Assembly (NCBI RefSeq): GCF_000167355.1
Contig: NZ_AAEW02000009.1
Coordinates: 62,001-126,000, forward strand
DNA length: 64,000 nt
Direction: 5' to 3'
DNA from: Desulfuromonas acetoxidans DSM 684
GTDB lineage: Bacteria > Desulfobacterota > Desulfuromonadia > Desulfuromonadales > Desulfuromonadaceae
The first letter of the stretch is position 1. The number at the start of each line of letters is the position of its first letter. The notes beneath the pieces are model-generated. The model had not been told where the DNA came from, searched no databases, and was given only the letters and a program-made list of their open reading frames with translations. The translations under genes and the position numbers were made by a program. Shown piece by piece: positions 53,781-62,034 of the stretch.

Positions 53781-54255
53781 CCTGCTCGACGCCCGTGAAC
53801 AGCGTCAATGGGAGATCGACCAGTTTATCCAATCCGGCCATGCCGCAGTGATTCAGATCGCCACCAATTTCCCCGGTGCCGACAAGGCTCCCGAAGGGTG
53901 TGAGGCCCTGGTGGCCTGGGCACAGACGCAACTTGAGGAACAGTTGCAGGCGGTGACGGTATTGCACAGCCGCGATCGGGCCGGAGTGTACAGTTTGCTG
54001 ATCAGCTCACAGGATGCAATCCGCTGCAAACAGATGGCGATTGATGTCGAACTGTCCCGTCCGTTTGCCCGTTTGCTTGATATTGATGTTTACGGTGCGC
54101 TCAGTGGTCAGATTCACCGTCAGGCGTTGGGCTATCCGGCCCGCCCCTGTCTGTTGTGCGAAGCGAATGCCATGGACTGTATAAGGAGTGAACGTCATGA
54201 TCAGGATGCCGTTATACGCGCCGCTTACCACCATTTGCAGAACTTTACCCGATGA
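53710..54255 (+). CDS. citX: citrate lyase holo-ACP synthase (apo-CitD transferase)
   Basis: CitX transfers 2'-(5''-triphosphoribosyl)-3'-dephospho-CoA to CitD. The C-terminal signature FARLLDIDVYGALSGQIHRQALGYPARPCLLCEANAMDCIRS-type segment is clear: LLDIDVY, YPARPCLLC and a following Cys-Ile-Arg. The typical N-terminus LLDAREQRQWEIDQFI is near residue 25. The ATG at 53710 has GGAG seven bases upstream but overlaps citF by 71 bases; a GTG at 53758 is the shorter option. Either way the protein is complete. Confidence 0.85.
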   Translation: MMLLQSLNIETEPSSIVCDGLRRDLLDAREQRQWEIDQFIQSGHAAVIQIATNFPGADKAPEGCEALVAWAQTQLEEQLQAVTVLHSRDRAGVYSLLISSQDAIRCKQMAIDVELSRPFARLLDIDVYGALSGQIHRQALGYPARPCLLCEANAMDCIRSERHDQDAVIRAAYHHLQNFTR

Positions 54256-55039
54256 TCGGCTCAGTGAGGCGTTCTGCCGTGGTGCGCGACGTGAGCTGCT
54301 GCTGACGCCCAAGCCGGGGCTGGTCGATGTGTTTGACAACGGCTCCCATGACGATCTCAACCTGATCGTGATGCAGCAGTCCATTGACCTGCTGCCGCTG
54401 TATTATCATGACCTCATGGCCATCACGCTCTCCCCCTTTGACCCTGAGGTGGTTCGCACTGTCGGCCTGGCCGCCGAAGAACGGATGATGATCCACTGCG
54501 GCACCAATACCCATAAAGGCTACGTGTTTCTTAGTGGCCTGGTTTTACTCGCCCTGCGTTATGGTCGCGACCTGCGCCATAATCTCCGCCAATTGAGTCG
54601 ACAACTGTTTGCCGGTGGTCGTCAGAGCGGCAGTCACGGTGTCGCCTGTCAGCATCTCTACGGCTGCACGGGAATTGTCGGAGAGTGTCTTGACGGTTTG
54701 CCGTCGCTGTTTGAACACGGGTTGCCCTGTTATCGGAGCTATCGCAATCAGGGGATGGATGAAACCCGCGCCGGACTGGCTTTGATGGGACGACTGATGC
54801 AGGTGGTTGAGGACACCACCAGTTATCACCGGGCTGGAATGCACGGTGCCACGGTGATCCGGCATGATGGTGTTGTTCTGGAAAAACGCCTGGCTGCCGG
54901 TGGGCAAGTGGAGGACTGGCTGGTGCAGCGTAACCATTATTATCGTCAGTTGAATCTGACCATGGGCGGTGTTGCCGATATGATGGCGTTGACCTTTGCC
55001 CTGGATCAGCTGCTTGATGAAGAAGGAGCTGCGTCATGA
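54197..55039 (+). CDS. citG: triphosphoribosyl-dephospho-CoA synthase
   Basis: CitG makes the citrate lyase prosthetic group from ATP and dephospho-CoA. The 280-aa protein has RRELLLTPKPGLVDVFDNGSH, HCGTNTHKGYVFLSG (nucleotide-binding GTNTHKG) and the C-terminal VADMMALTFALD. ATG 54197 follows AAGGAG eight bases upstream; a GTG at 54188 is possible. It overlaps citX by 59 bases. It completes citCDEFXG; no citrate transporter or oxaloacetate decarboxylase gene is in the operon. Confidence 0.92.
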   Translation: MIRMPLYAPLTTICRTLPDDRLSEAFCRGARRELLLTPKPGLVDVFDNGSHDDLNLIVMQQSIDLLPLYYHDLMAITLSPFDPEVVRTVGLAAEERMMIHCGTNTHKGYVFLSGLVLLALRYGRDLRHNLRQLSRQLFAGGRQSGSHGVACQHLYGCTGIVGECLDGLPSLFEHGLPCYRSYRNQGMDETRAGLALMGRLMQVVEDTTSYHRAGMHGATVIRHDGVVLEKRLAAGGQVEDWLVQRNHYYRQLNLTMGGVADMMALTFALDQLLDEEGAAS

Positions 55040-55152
55040 TAAGATTCTATGATATAAACAGGAGATAGGATTAATCTTATATCATGCTTTCCGGCTTAAT
55101 TTTTTCCGTCGGAAGCCGACTTTCTCATGCCGCCTCTTCCTGTGGGGACACC

Positions 55153-58100
55153 ATGGTTGTCAATACGTTTAAAGTTTCACTGCTGTGGCGCTTTCTTCTG
55201 GTGTCCTGTCTGCCGATGTTTATTGTGGGCATGTTCAGTCTGTCCTTTATTATTGACAGCACCCGTGATCAGCTTGACCGTCAGCTTGTCCAGCAGGCTG
55301 AAAATATCCGTACCGCCATCCAGTTTATCATCGACAAGCCCGAATCCACCCTACGTCACATGACCACCGGCTTATCCTCCTACGATTTTCGTGGTGATAG
55401 TGGATTGAACAATCGTTTGCAAAGTGTCGTCAACCGCTCGGAGATCATCGAGGCGATCTTTATCCTCAATCATCAGGATGTTGTTCTTCACGCCGGCTTG
55501 CCCAACGCTCTGGAAACGCAACGGCAAACCTTTATCGGTTACGATCTGTCTGAAAATGACGAAGTAAAACGCAGTAAGGCGCAACGCAGCATTTACTGGT
55601 CGAGTGTGGTGTCGTCGATTGTTACCGGGGAACCAGCGGTGGTCCTGTGTCAGCCGTTCCATCAGTATCTGCTGTTTGCCTATCTCAACCTCAACCGTCT
55701 TACAGCGCTCACCAGCCACCTGCCCACGGATTCCACCGCCGGGATTGCTGTGATCGGCCGTAATGGGCGGGTGTTGTTCAGCAGTGGAGAACCACAAGCC
55801 TCCCAGCACGGTGATCTGAGCACCCTGGTGCCGGTACAGAGGGGGTTACAGGGGATCGAAGGACACTACAACTATTTGTGGAACGGTGATGTTCATATCG
55901 GCAATGTGCTGATTATTCCCGAAACCGGCTGGCTGGTGTTGGTGTCGCAGCCGAAATACCTTGCCTATGCCGAAATCAACTACCTGCAGAACCTGTTTTT
56001 GTTCGGTGGTGTGAGTTGTGTGGTGCTGTCATTGCTGGTGGCGTTTGCCGTGGCCCGTCGATTGTCCCAACCGATGACGCAACTGGAAACCTGTGTCAAG
56101 GAGATGGCTCGTGGTGAGTGGGATGCATCGGTCGAAGTCAGCGGCTTTGCCGAGGCCAAAGCCCTGGCGCAACATGTTCGAGCCATGGGCCGGGCCATTC
56201 AAGAGCGTGAAACAGAGTTGTCCCGCGAACGTGACCGTTTTCAGGCGCTGTTCGATAACGTCAACGATGCGGTGTTCATGTGCTCTGTTGATGAGGAGCA
56301 GAGGGTCGGCAACTTTGTCGAGGTTAATGGTGTCGCCAGCGATCTGCTCGGCTATTCACGCGCTGAATTTTTGCAGATGACGCCGATGGATATTGACACC
56401 ACCATCGACAGCCTTTCGTTACGGGACCATATTGGCTCCATCTCGATGGAGTCCGATCAGCCGATTCCCGGTCTGATCGAGACAACCATGGTGACCAAGC
56501 AGGGGCGCAAAATGCCTTTTGAGATCAATCTGCAGCCATTGCGTCTGGATGATCAACAGATGCTGGTGTGTGTGGCGCGGAATATCACCGACCGCAAACA
56601 GGCTCAGCGTGCCCTCAATGCTCTGGTGACCAGTACCGTCGGGTCGACGGGAAAATCGTGCTTTGAGAAGATTCTGCGGGAGCTGTGCCTCTATTTTGAG
56701 ATGGATGGCGCCCTGATTGGTATCCCCAACGACGGCGACCATGTCGAATGTCTGTCGATGTTGTTTCTCGGTCATTACCGCGATGGCTACTCCTATCCGC
56801 TGGTGGGATCTCCCTGTGAGAAGGTGTTGCGCAACGAGGTGTGTTTTTATCCGTCCGGGGTGCGTGAGCTGTTTCCGCAAGATGTTGATTTCAAACAGAT
56901 GGGCATTGAGAGTTATTTCGGCATTCCGCTGGTCAATTCCGAGCAAAAAGTGGTTGGTGTGCTCAATGGCTTCTCCCGGCAGCGCATGCACCTGCCGCCG
57001 GATGCTCGCGAGATTCTGTCCATTGTTGCTGCCCGTGCCGCCACCGAGCTGGAACGTCTCAAGGCGGACGAGGCTCTGGCGGAACACCGTAAGCAACTCA
57101 GTTATCTGGCTTTTCACGACCCCCTGACCCAATTGCCCAACCGGTTACGTTTTACCGAAGTGCTGGAAGCGGCGGTCGGCGATGCTGAAGGTCATGGCCG
57201 CTATCTGAGCCTGCTGTTTATCGACCTTGACCGCTTTAAGAATATCAACGATTCCCTTGGCCACAGTATTGGCGACAAGTTGCTGCAGGCCGTGGCACGA
57301 CGCACCGGTAGCCTGATCGACTCCGCTGATGTTCTGGCCCGTTTAGGCGGCGATGAATTCGCCATCCTGTTGTTCAATTGTGTGACGCCGGTCGTCGGCG
57401 CTGATACGGCCCAGCGGGTGATTGATGCTCTGTCGCAACCCTTCCAAATCGATGATTATTCTCTGCACGTGTCGGCCAGCATCGGCATTACCGTAGCGCC
57501 GGTGGACGCACGCGAACCGGATGAGCTGATCAAATGCGCGGACATTGCCATGTTCAAAGCCAAGGATGCCGGTCGCAATACGTATAAATTTTATGAGCGC
57601 AGCATGAACCTGAAAACGCATGAATTATTGCTGTTGGAAAATGATCTGCGCCATGCCTTGAGCCGAGATCAGCTTGAGTTGTATTACCAGCCGCAACTGG
57701 ATCTGCAGAGCAACTGCATTGTCGGGTTTGAGGCCTTGTTGCGTTGGAACCATCCGGAACGTGGTCTGGTTTCGCCGCTGGAGTTTATTCCTCTGGCCGA
57801 GGAGACCGGATTGATTGTGTCGATGGGGGAATGGATTCTGCGTAGTGCCTGTCGGCAGATCCGGACGTGGAATGAGGAGCATGGTCGCCAGCTACGGGTG
57901 GCAGTGAATATCTCGGCGCGGCAGTTCCACCATTACGATCTGGTCCACTGTGTTGAAAAGGTTCTCGAACAGACCGGCGTACCGACCGAGTGGTTGGAGC
58001 TGGAGATTACCGAGAGCCTGCTGATGTACGACATTCAGTCGTCGATTGAAACCATGATGCGTCTTAAAAAACTCGGGGTGCGGCTGGCGATCGATGATTT

Positions 58101-58431
58101 CGGCACCGGCTATTCATCGTTGAGTTATCTCAAGAAATTCCCCATTTGCAGTCTCAAGATCGATAAATCGTTTGTCGACGATCTGCTCACCGATGCCAGT
58201 GATGCGGCCATTGCCGAGTCAACGTTGGCTCTGGCCAGCAAAATGGACCTGATGGTTGTGGCTGAAGGTATTGAACAGCAGGAGCAGCTCGATTATTTGC
58301 AGCAGCGTGGCTGTCAGTTCGGTCAGGGCTACCTCATCAGCCGCCCATTGCCGGTGGCGCAGTGCACGCAGTTCTGCCGTGAGCGCTTCACCGAGGATTG
58401 TGCGCGCCAATCTTCGCAATCTGACAGCTGA
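55153..58431 (+). CDS. membrane GGDEF-EAL protein with PAS and GAF domains
   Basis: The 1092-aa protein makes or breaks c-di-GMP. It has TM1 (about 12-34), a periplasmic sensory domain (about 40-270), TM2 (about 277-300), HAMP (about 300-350), PAS/PAC (about 355-485), GAF (about 500-640), GGDEF (about 655-815) with intact RLGGDEF, and EAL (about 825-1085) with FEALLRW, NISARQF, ITES, DDFGTGYSSL and AEGIE. The inhibitory RxxD site before GGDEF is DSAD, so product inhibition is probably lacking. Catalytic EAL residues look intact, so phosphodiesterase activity is likely. ATG 55153 follows GGGG; the longer frame from 55084 adds an unlikely leader. Confidence 0.9.
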   Translation: MVVNTFKVSLLWRFLLVSCLPMFIVGMFSLSFIIDSTRDQLDRQLVQQAENIRTAIQFIIDKPESTLRHMTTGLSSYDFRGDSGLNNRLQSVVNRSEIIEAIFILNHQDVVLHAGLPNALETQRQTFIGYDLSENDEVKRSKAQRSIYWSSVVSSIVTGEPAVVLCQPFHQYLLFAYLNLNRLTALTSHLPTDSTAGIAVIGRNGRVLFSSGEPQASQHGDLSTLVPVQRGLQGIEGHYNYLWNGDVHIGNVLIIPETGWLVLVSQPKYLAYAEINYLQNLFLFGGVSCVVLSLLVAFAVARRLSQPMTQLETCVKEMARGEWDASVEVSGFAEAKALAQHVRAMGRAIQERETELSRERDRFQALFDNVNDAVFMCSVDEEQRVGNFVEVNGVASDLLGYSRAEFLQMTPMDIDTTIDSLSLRDHIGSISMESDQPIPGLIETTMVTKQGRKMPFEINLQPLRLDDQQMLVCVARNITDRKQAQRALNALVTSTVGSTGKSCFEKILRELCLYFEMDGALIGIPNDGDHVECLSMLFLGHYRDGYSYPLVGSPCEKVLRNEVCFYPSGVRELFPQDVDFKQMGIESYFGIPLVNSEQKVVGVLNGFSRQRMHLPPDAREILSIVAARAATELERLKADEALAEHRKQLSYLAFHDPLTQLPNRLRFTEVLEAAVGDAEGHGRYLSLLFIDLDRFKNINDSLGHSIGDKLLQAVARRTGSLIDSADVLARLGGDEFAILLFNCVTPVVGADTAQRVIDALSQPFQIDDYSLHVSASIGITVAPVDAREPDELIKCADIAMFKAKDAGRNTYKFYERSMNLKTHELLLLENDLRHALSRDQLELYYQPQLDLQSNCIVGFEALLRWNHPERGLVSPLEFIPLAEETGLIVSMGEWILRSACRQIRTWNEEHGRQLRVAVNISARQFHHYDLVHCVEKVLEQTGVPTEWLELEITESLLMYDIQSSIETMMRLKKLGVRLAIDDFGTGYSSLSYLKKFPICSLKIDKSFVDDLLTDASDAAIAESTLALASKMDLMVVAEGIEQQEQLDYLQQRGCQFGQGYLISRPLPVAQCTQFCRERFTEDCARQSSQSDS

Positions 58432-59016
58432 TCAGGCCCGCTTTTTCTCATGTCGGTGGAGCTCAATCCAGGCAGCCAGCAGCGCGCCGAGATGGGCGAG
58501 AACCATGTCCTTCTGCGCATCCCATTGATCCCCTTGTGTACCGAGAAACGCAATCCCCAATTCCGGATGGGTCCATTCTGTGGCCAGCCATTCGACAATC
58601 TCATAGATCCCAGAAGCGCTGAACAGAATCAACAGTGTGACCACCAGCCGCAGTGTTGACCGATGGAATGTTGTAGCCAGTTGTTCCTGTAGGGGGCGAA
58701 ACAGCAGTAGACCAAATAAAAAATGAACCAGCCGATCATAATGGTTGCGTTGCCAACTGAGAGAATCGGCCAGCGTGTTGAGCCAGGGCATCTGCGCGTA
58801 GGTGTAGTGGGCACCGATAGCATGGAGGACAAAAAAGACCCAGAGCAGTCCGGCTGCACTATTAGAAAATGGTCGGCGGCGATGGAGCCAGAACAGAACC
58901 GGCAGGGCCGCAAAAACCAGGAGGTTTTCCAGCAACCAGTCGTCGCGATAGCGCGGATGGATGGCCAGAAGCAGCCAGATGATCGCATAACTGATCAACA
59001 GAAGTCGTTGTAACAT
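58432..59016 (-). CDS. DUF2238-family integral membrane protein
   Basis: The 194-aa protein has about five to six hydrophobic segments (LLLISYAIIWLLLAI, LLVFAALPVLFWL, GLLWVFFVLHAIGAHYTY, LVHFLFGLLLF, LVVTLLILFSASGIYEIVEW) and conserved HAIGAHYTYAQMP, NHYDRLVHFLFG and TQGDQWDAQKDM, typical of the YjdF/DUF2238 family of unknown function. ATG 59016 follows AAGGAG. Its stop codon abuts that of the convergent GGDEF-EAL gene (TGATCA at 58429-58434). Confidence 0.82.
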   Translation of the reverse strand: MLQRLLLISYAIIWLLLAIHPRYRDDWLLENLLVFAALPVLFWLHRRRPFSNSAAGLLWVFFVLHAIGAHYTYAQMPWLNTLADSLSWQRNHYDRLVHFLFGLLLFRPLQEQLATTFHRSTLRLVVTLLILFSASGIYEIVEWLATEWTHPELGIAFLGTQGDQWDAQKDMVLAHLGALLAAWIELHRHEKKRA

Positions 59017-59128
59017 CGTCAATCTCCTTGGCGGAAAAGCGAAATAGTTACAGGCGGCTACAAGGTTTTCAGCATCCACCTACGCCAGGTGGCCAAAACG
59101 TTTTATGGCATTATTTAACCTTACCCTC

Positions 59129-59185
59129 TTGACAGACTATCGGCAACGGCGTAAAACAGTTTGTGCGACTGAGACTCGTTCTCAA
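59129..59185 (+). promoter_or_regulatory. promoter and Fur-box-like operator of the Fur-family gene
   Basis: A consensus -35 TTGACA (59129-59134) with a weak -10 TAAAAC 17 bases later is followed by TGAGACTCGTTCTCA (59171-59185), a 7-1-7 inverted repeat with five of seven arm positions matching, just past the likely start of transcription. This suggests autoregulation. Confidence 0.55.
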
Positions 59186-59196
59186 TTGGAGGAACT

Positions 59197-59649
59197 ATGG
59201 AAGCACTGGATCAATTCAAACAATTTTTGCAACAGCGCGGACTGAAATTTACCCGTGAACGCGACAGGATTTTTCAGGCGATTGTCGATTTTGAGAAACC
59301 TTTCGATGTCGACGGATTGCTGTTTCATCTCAAGCAGCACGAGGTGAAGACGTCCAAAGCCACTATTTACCGGACGTTGCAGTTACTCCTTGAATCGGGA
59401 TTGCTGCGGACCATCAGCCTCTCGCCTTCGGATCATCGAAGCAATTTATACAGTTTATGCGGAAAATTTCGTGCCTACGATCATTTGGTCTGCACTGGTT
59501 GCGGTAAAGTGACCGATGTTGAAAAAAAGCAGATTTGCGACAGTTGCCGCCTCATTACTGAAGAGCGTGGTTATCAGTTAGAATCGCATAGTTTACGCAT
59601 CTTTGCCTTGTGTCCGGACTGTCAGAAAAAAGGACTGAGAGTCTGTTAG
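59197..59649 (+). CDS. Fur-family transcriptional regulator
   Basis: The 150-aa protein has the winged-helix DNA-binding domain (LKFTRERDRIFQAIVDFEKPFDVDGLL ... KATIYRTLQLLLESGLL) and a C-terminal dimer domain with two CxxC pairs (CTGCGKV and CPDCQKK). It lacks the usual His cluster before the DH of the second domain (KFRAYDHLVC, not HHHDH). It may thus be a Fur, PerR or Zur-like paralogue with altered metal sites; I cannot tell which metal. AATTGGAGG precedes the ATG. The flavoprotein gene follows after 32 bases. Confidence 0.9.
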   Translation: MEALDQFKQFLQQRGLKFTRERDRIFQAIVDFEKPFDVDGLLFHLKQHEVKTSKATIYRTLQLLLESGLLRTISLSPSDHRSNLYSLCGKFRAYDHLVCTGCGKVTDVEKKQICDSCRLITEERGYQLESHSLRIFALCPDCQKKGLRVC

Positions 59650-59681
59650 CAGGCATTGAAATCAACCATGGAGGGAACACA

Positions 59682-61031
59682 ATGAATACAACTGATGTGG
59701 CGATTATCGGCGGTTCTGCCGCCGGCCTGGCCGCTGCAACCACCCTGATGAGACGTTATCCTGAAAAACGGATCAGCTTGATCCGCAACGTAACTCAAAC
59801 CGTTGTACCGTGCGGAATTCCGTATGTGTATGGCACATTGGGCGCGGTGAATAAAAACATCATCCCTGACAACCAGTTTCGCGATGCCGGTGTGAATATC
59901 ATCACCAAACACGTTAACGTGATCGATCGTGATAACAAGGTTGTGGAATTTGATGACGGTGAGACACTTGGCTACGATAAGCTCATTCTTAGTACCGGTT
60001 CCAAACCGTTTTTGCCGCCGATTGACGGCGTTGATTTGACCAATGTGTTCTGCATCCACAAAGACCCTGCCCACTTGCAGACGATCCTCGATGCCCTCAA
60101 CCCGGCGCAGAATGTCGTGGTGATTGGTGGCGGATTTATCGGGGTGGAGATGGCCGAGCAAATTGCCCGCATGGAATCGCGCCCTGCCCATATCCGTCTG
60201 GTGGAGATGCTTCCTCACTGCCTGATGACGGCATGCGAGGAGGAATATTGTGTGGTGGCCGAAAAAGAGCTGGAACGTGAAGGGGTCGAAGTGATGACCA
60301 ATTGCCAGGTCAAGGCAATTCACGGTGATTCAGGCGTGCAGACCGTTGAGCTGGCCGACGGCAGGCAGCTGGATGCCGATGTGGTCGTGATCGGTATCGG
60401 TGCGGCACCGAATATTGAGTTGGCCGAGCGATCGGGTATTGCCTGTGATGCACGGGGTGGTGTCAAAGTGTCACGCACGTTGCAAACCAGTGATCCGGCG
60501 ATCTATGCCGCCGGCGACTGCGCGGAAAAATTCTCGTTTTTCAATGGAGAACCCAGTGCCATTCGCCTGGCGTCTATTGCCGCATCCGAAGGGACCATTG
60601 CCGCTTCAAACCTTTATGCCGACACACAGCGTGAAACTCTTGGCGCGCTCGGGGCTTTTGCAACGAAAGTGGGTACACGCAGCATTGCTGCAGCCGGGAT
60701 CACTACCCAAGCTGCCAAGCAGCAGAACCTTGATGTTGTTATCGGTGAAGCCGTTGCCTCCAACATGCATCCCGGTTCACTGCCCAATGCCATCGCCGAT
60801 ATGCGCGTGAAACTGATTTTTGAGCGTCAGACCGGTCGCCTGCTTGGTGGTCATGTCTGCGGTGGTGACAGTTCAGCGGAGTTGGCTAATGCCATTGCCG
60901 TGGCGGTCCAGGCCCAACTGACCGCGAATGACCTGTCCCTCATGCAGTACGCGACCCACCCGTTGCTGACCGCATCACCGGTGATGTATCAACTGATGGT
61001 TGCGGCGGAAAATGCCCTGATTCAGCTGTAG
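59682..61031 (+). CDS. FAD-dependent CoA-disulfide reductase / NADH oxidase-like protein
   Basis: The 449-aa pyridine nucleotide-disulfide oxidoreductase has an FAD motif IIGGSAAGLAAATTLMRR, the single redox Cys in VPCGIPYVYGTLG, STGSKPFLPPIDG, an NAD(P)H motif VIGGGFIGVEMAEQIA, and a second FAD motif YAAGDCAEK. Members include CoA-disulfide reductase, NADH oxidase and NAD(P)H polysulfide reductase. With the upstream Fur-family regulator it may serve redox or sulfur stress. ATG 59682 follows GGAGGG. Confidence 0.87.
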   Translation: MNTTDVAIIGGSAAGLAAATTLMRRYPEKRISLIRNVTQTVVPCGIPYVYGTLGAVNKNIIPDNQFRDAGVNIITKHVNVIDRDNKVVEFDDGETLGYDKLILSTGSKPFLPPIDGVDLTNVFCIHKDPAHLQTILDALNPAQNVVVIGGGFIGVEMAEQIARMESRPAHIRLVEMLPHCLMTACEEEYCVVAEKELEREGVEVMTNCQVKAIHGDSGVQTVELADGRQLDADVVVIGIGAAPNIELAERSGIACDARGGVKVSRTLQTSDPAIYAAGDCAEKFSFFNGEPSAIRLASIAASEGTIAASNLYADTQRETLGALGAFATKVGTRSIAAAGITTQAAKQQNLDVVIGEAVASNMHPGSLPNAIADMRVKLIFERQTGRLLGGHVCGGDSSAELANAIAVAVQAQLTANDLSLMQYATHPLLTASPVMYQLMVAAENALIQL

Positions 61032-61081
61032 CGCCTAGCAAACACCCGGTCACGGGCGTCTGCTGCATTTTGAATGACATG

Positions 61082-61112
61082 CGCCCCGTTTGACATGATG
61101 TTGAACGGGGCG
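61082..61112 (+). terminator. hairpin after the flavoprotein gene
   Basis: CGCCCCGTT (61082-61090) pairs with AACGGGGCG (61104-61112), and a T/C-rich run follows (TTCCTCTCTC). A terminator is likely, with a weak tail. Confidence 0.65.
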
Positions 61113-61293
61113 TTCCTCTCTCAGATTTGATAAAAATTATAAAACAAAGTTTGTTTGTTTGATTTCAATGGTCTGTATGGAAACCGAGGCGCCATTGCTG
61201 AAAAACAATCAACAAGATTTGCCTGTCGGGATGAATCTCGCTATAGTTATCACGAAAACGTGGCGGCAACACGCTGGTATTCCGGGAGGCTTC

Positions 61294-61659
61294 ATGTACA
61301 CAAAACTCAGTAAACTCATGACGCTGTTTGGCCTTTGTGCCATGGGGTTCTATGCGATCATGCTGTCTTCCGGGCAGTTTTCAGTCGAAGTCCTACCGCA
61401 GTTCGCCCTGTCAGCGGTTTTTTTTCTCAGCTCGGGTCGGATGATGAAAAAGGTTGCCAGGAGGATTCGTGCTGGCCAATCCGAACAGGATGAAGATCAA
61501 GCCAATCGCATTGACCTGCAGTTGCTCAGTTGGGTAGTGGGCATCGCGCTCTTGATGGTCCTCAGTCTGCTTCTCCTCGTTCCATTTGGTGTAACCATTG
61601 AACATACTTATCTTTTTAAAGTTGCTCATCAACTTTTTGACAGCGCCTTAATCCCCTGA
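61294..61659 (+). CDS. small membrane protein of unknown function
   Basis: This is a 121-aa protein with three hydrophobic segments (LMTLFGLCAMGFYAIMLSS, FALSAVFFLSSG, LSWVVGIALLMVLSLLLLVPF) and a basic/acidic cytosolic loop (KKVARRIRAGQSEQDEDQAN) between the second and third. ATG 61294 is preceded by GGGAGG; the open frame extends to 61159 without a better start. I do not recognise the family. Confidence 0.6.
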   Translation: MYTKLSKLMTLFGLCAMGFYAIMLSSGQFSVEVLPQFALSAVFFLSSGRMMKKVARRIRAGQSEQDEDQANRIDLQLLSWVVGIALLMVLSLLLLVPFGVTIEHTYLFKVAHQLFDSALIP

Positions 61660-61807
61660 TAAACACTTTTTGCATTCCTGCAAAAAATCCTATTTGTGCC
61701 GACATAATTGCAAAACAAAGTTTTATTATATTGTGAATAACCATTCCGTTTCCCTGTCATTTGGGGAGTTTAAGCTGATGGCCTGTCGCAACGGATGGAG
61801 GCTTTCC

Positions 61808-61825
61808 TTGTTGCAACAATTGTTA
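61808..61825. promoter_or_regulatory. overlapping palindromes, possible activator site for the MFS promoter
   Basis: TTGTTGCAACAA is a perfect 12-bp palindrome whose right arm is the left arm of the 10-bp palindrome AACAATTGTT. It lies within enhancer range of the sigma-54-like promoter downstream. Binding protein unknown. Confidence 0.45.
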
Positions 61826-61962
61826 CGCCCTGTCCATTGATTTGCAAATCTGCGAAGTTGTTGAGATAAACGGGAATATCTGCGTTTTGTGTATACGTGG
61901 TGTTTTTCGGTAACTCTTTGTATTTACGCGGTTTTGCATAAAGTGTGTCATGTGCCCTGCTA

Positions 61963-61979
61963 TTGGTATACAGGTTGCT
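61963..61979 (+). promoter_or_regulatory. sigma-54-type promoter of the MFS gene
   Basis: TTGGTATACAGGTTGCT has TTGG at -24 and TTGCT at -12 with ten bases between GG and GC. Transcription would begin near 61990, 45 bases before the ATG at 62035. Confidence 0.65.
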
Positions 61980-62034
61980 AATTCTTCTGTGCAACGGCGG
62001 AAACGCTACAGCGACCGATGACGGTGGAGTAGTT

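Larger units (their letters stand above)
61660..62034. other. gene-free regulatory region upstream of the MFS gene
   Basis: No coding frame is convincing. It contains the overlapping palindromes TTGTTGCAACAA (61808-61819) and AACAATTGTT (61816-61825), about 140-155 bases upstream of a sigma-54-like promoter (61963-61979), a fitting enhancer distance. The rest shows nothing I recognise. Confidence 0.55.

Noticed and set aside
61945-62034. Extension of the MFS frame to 61945
   Set aside because: It would start upstream of and run through the predicted sigma-54-like promoter, with no ribosome-binding site.
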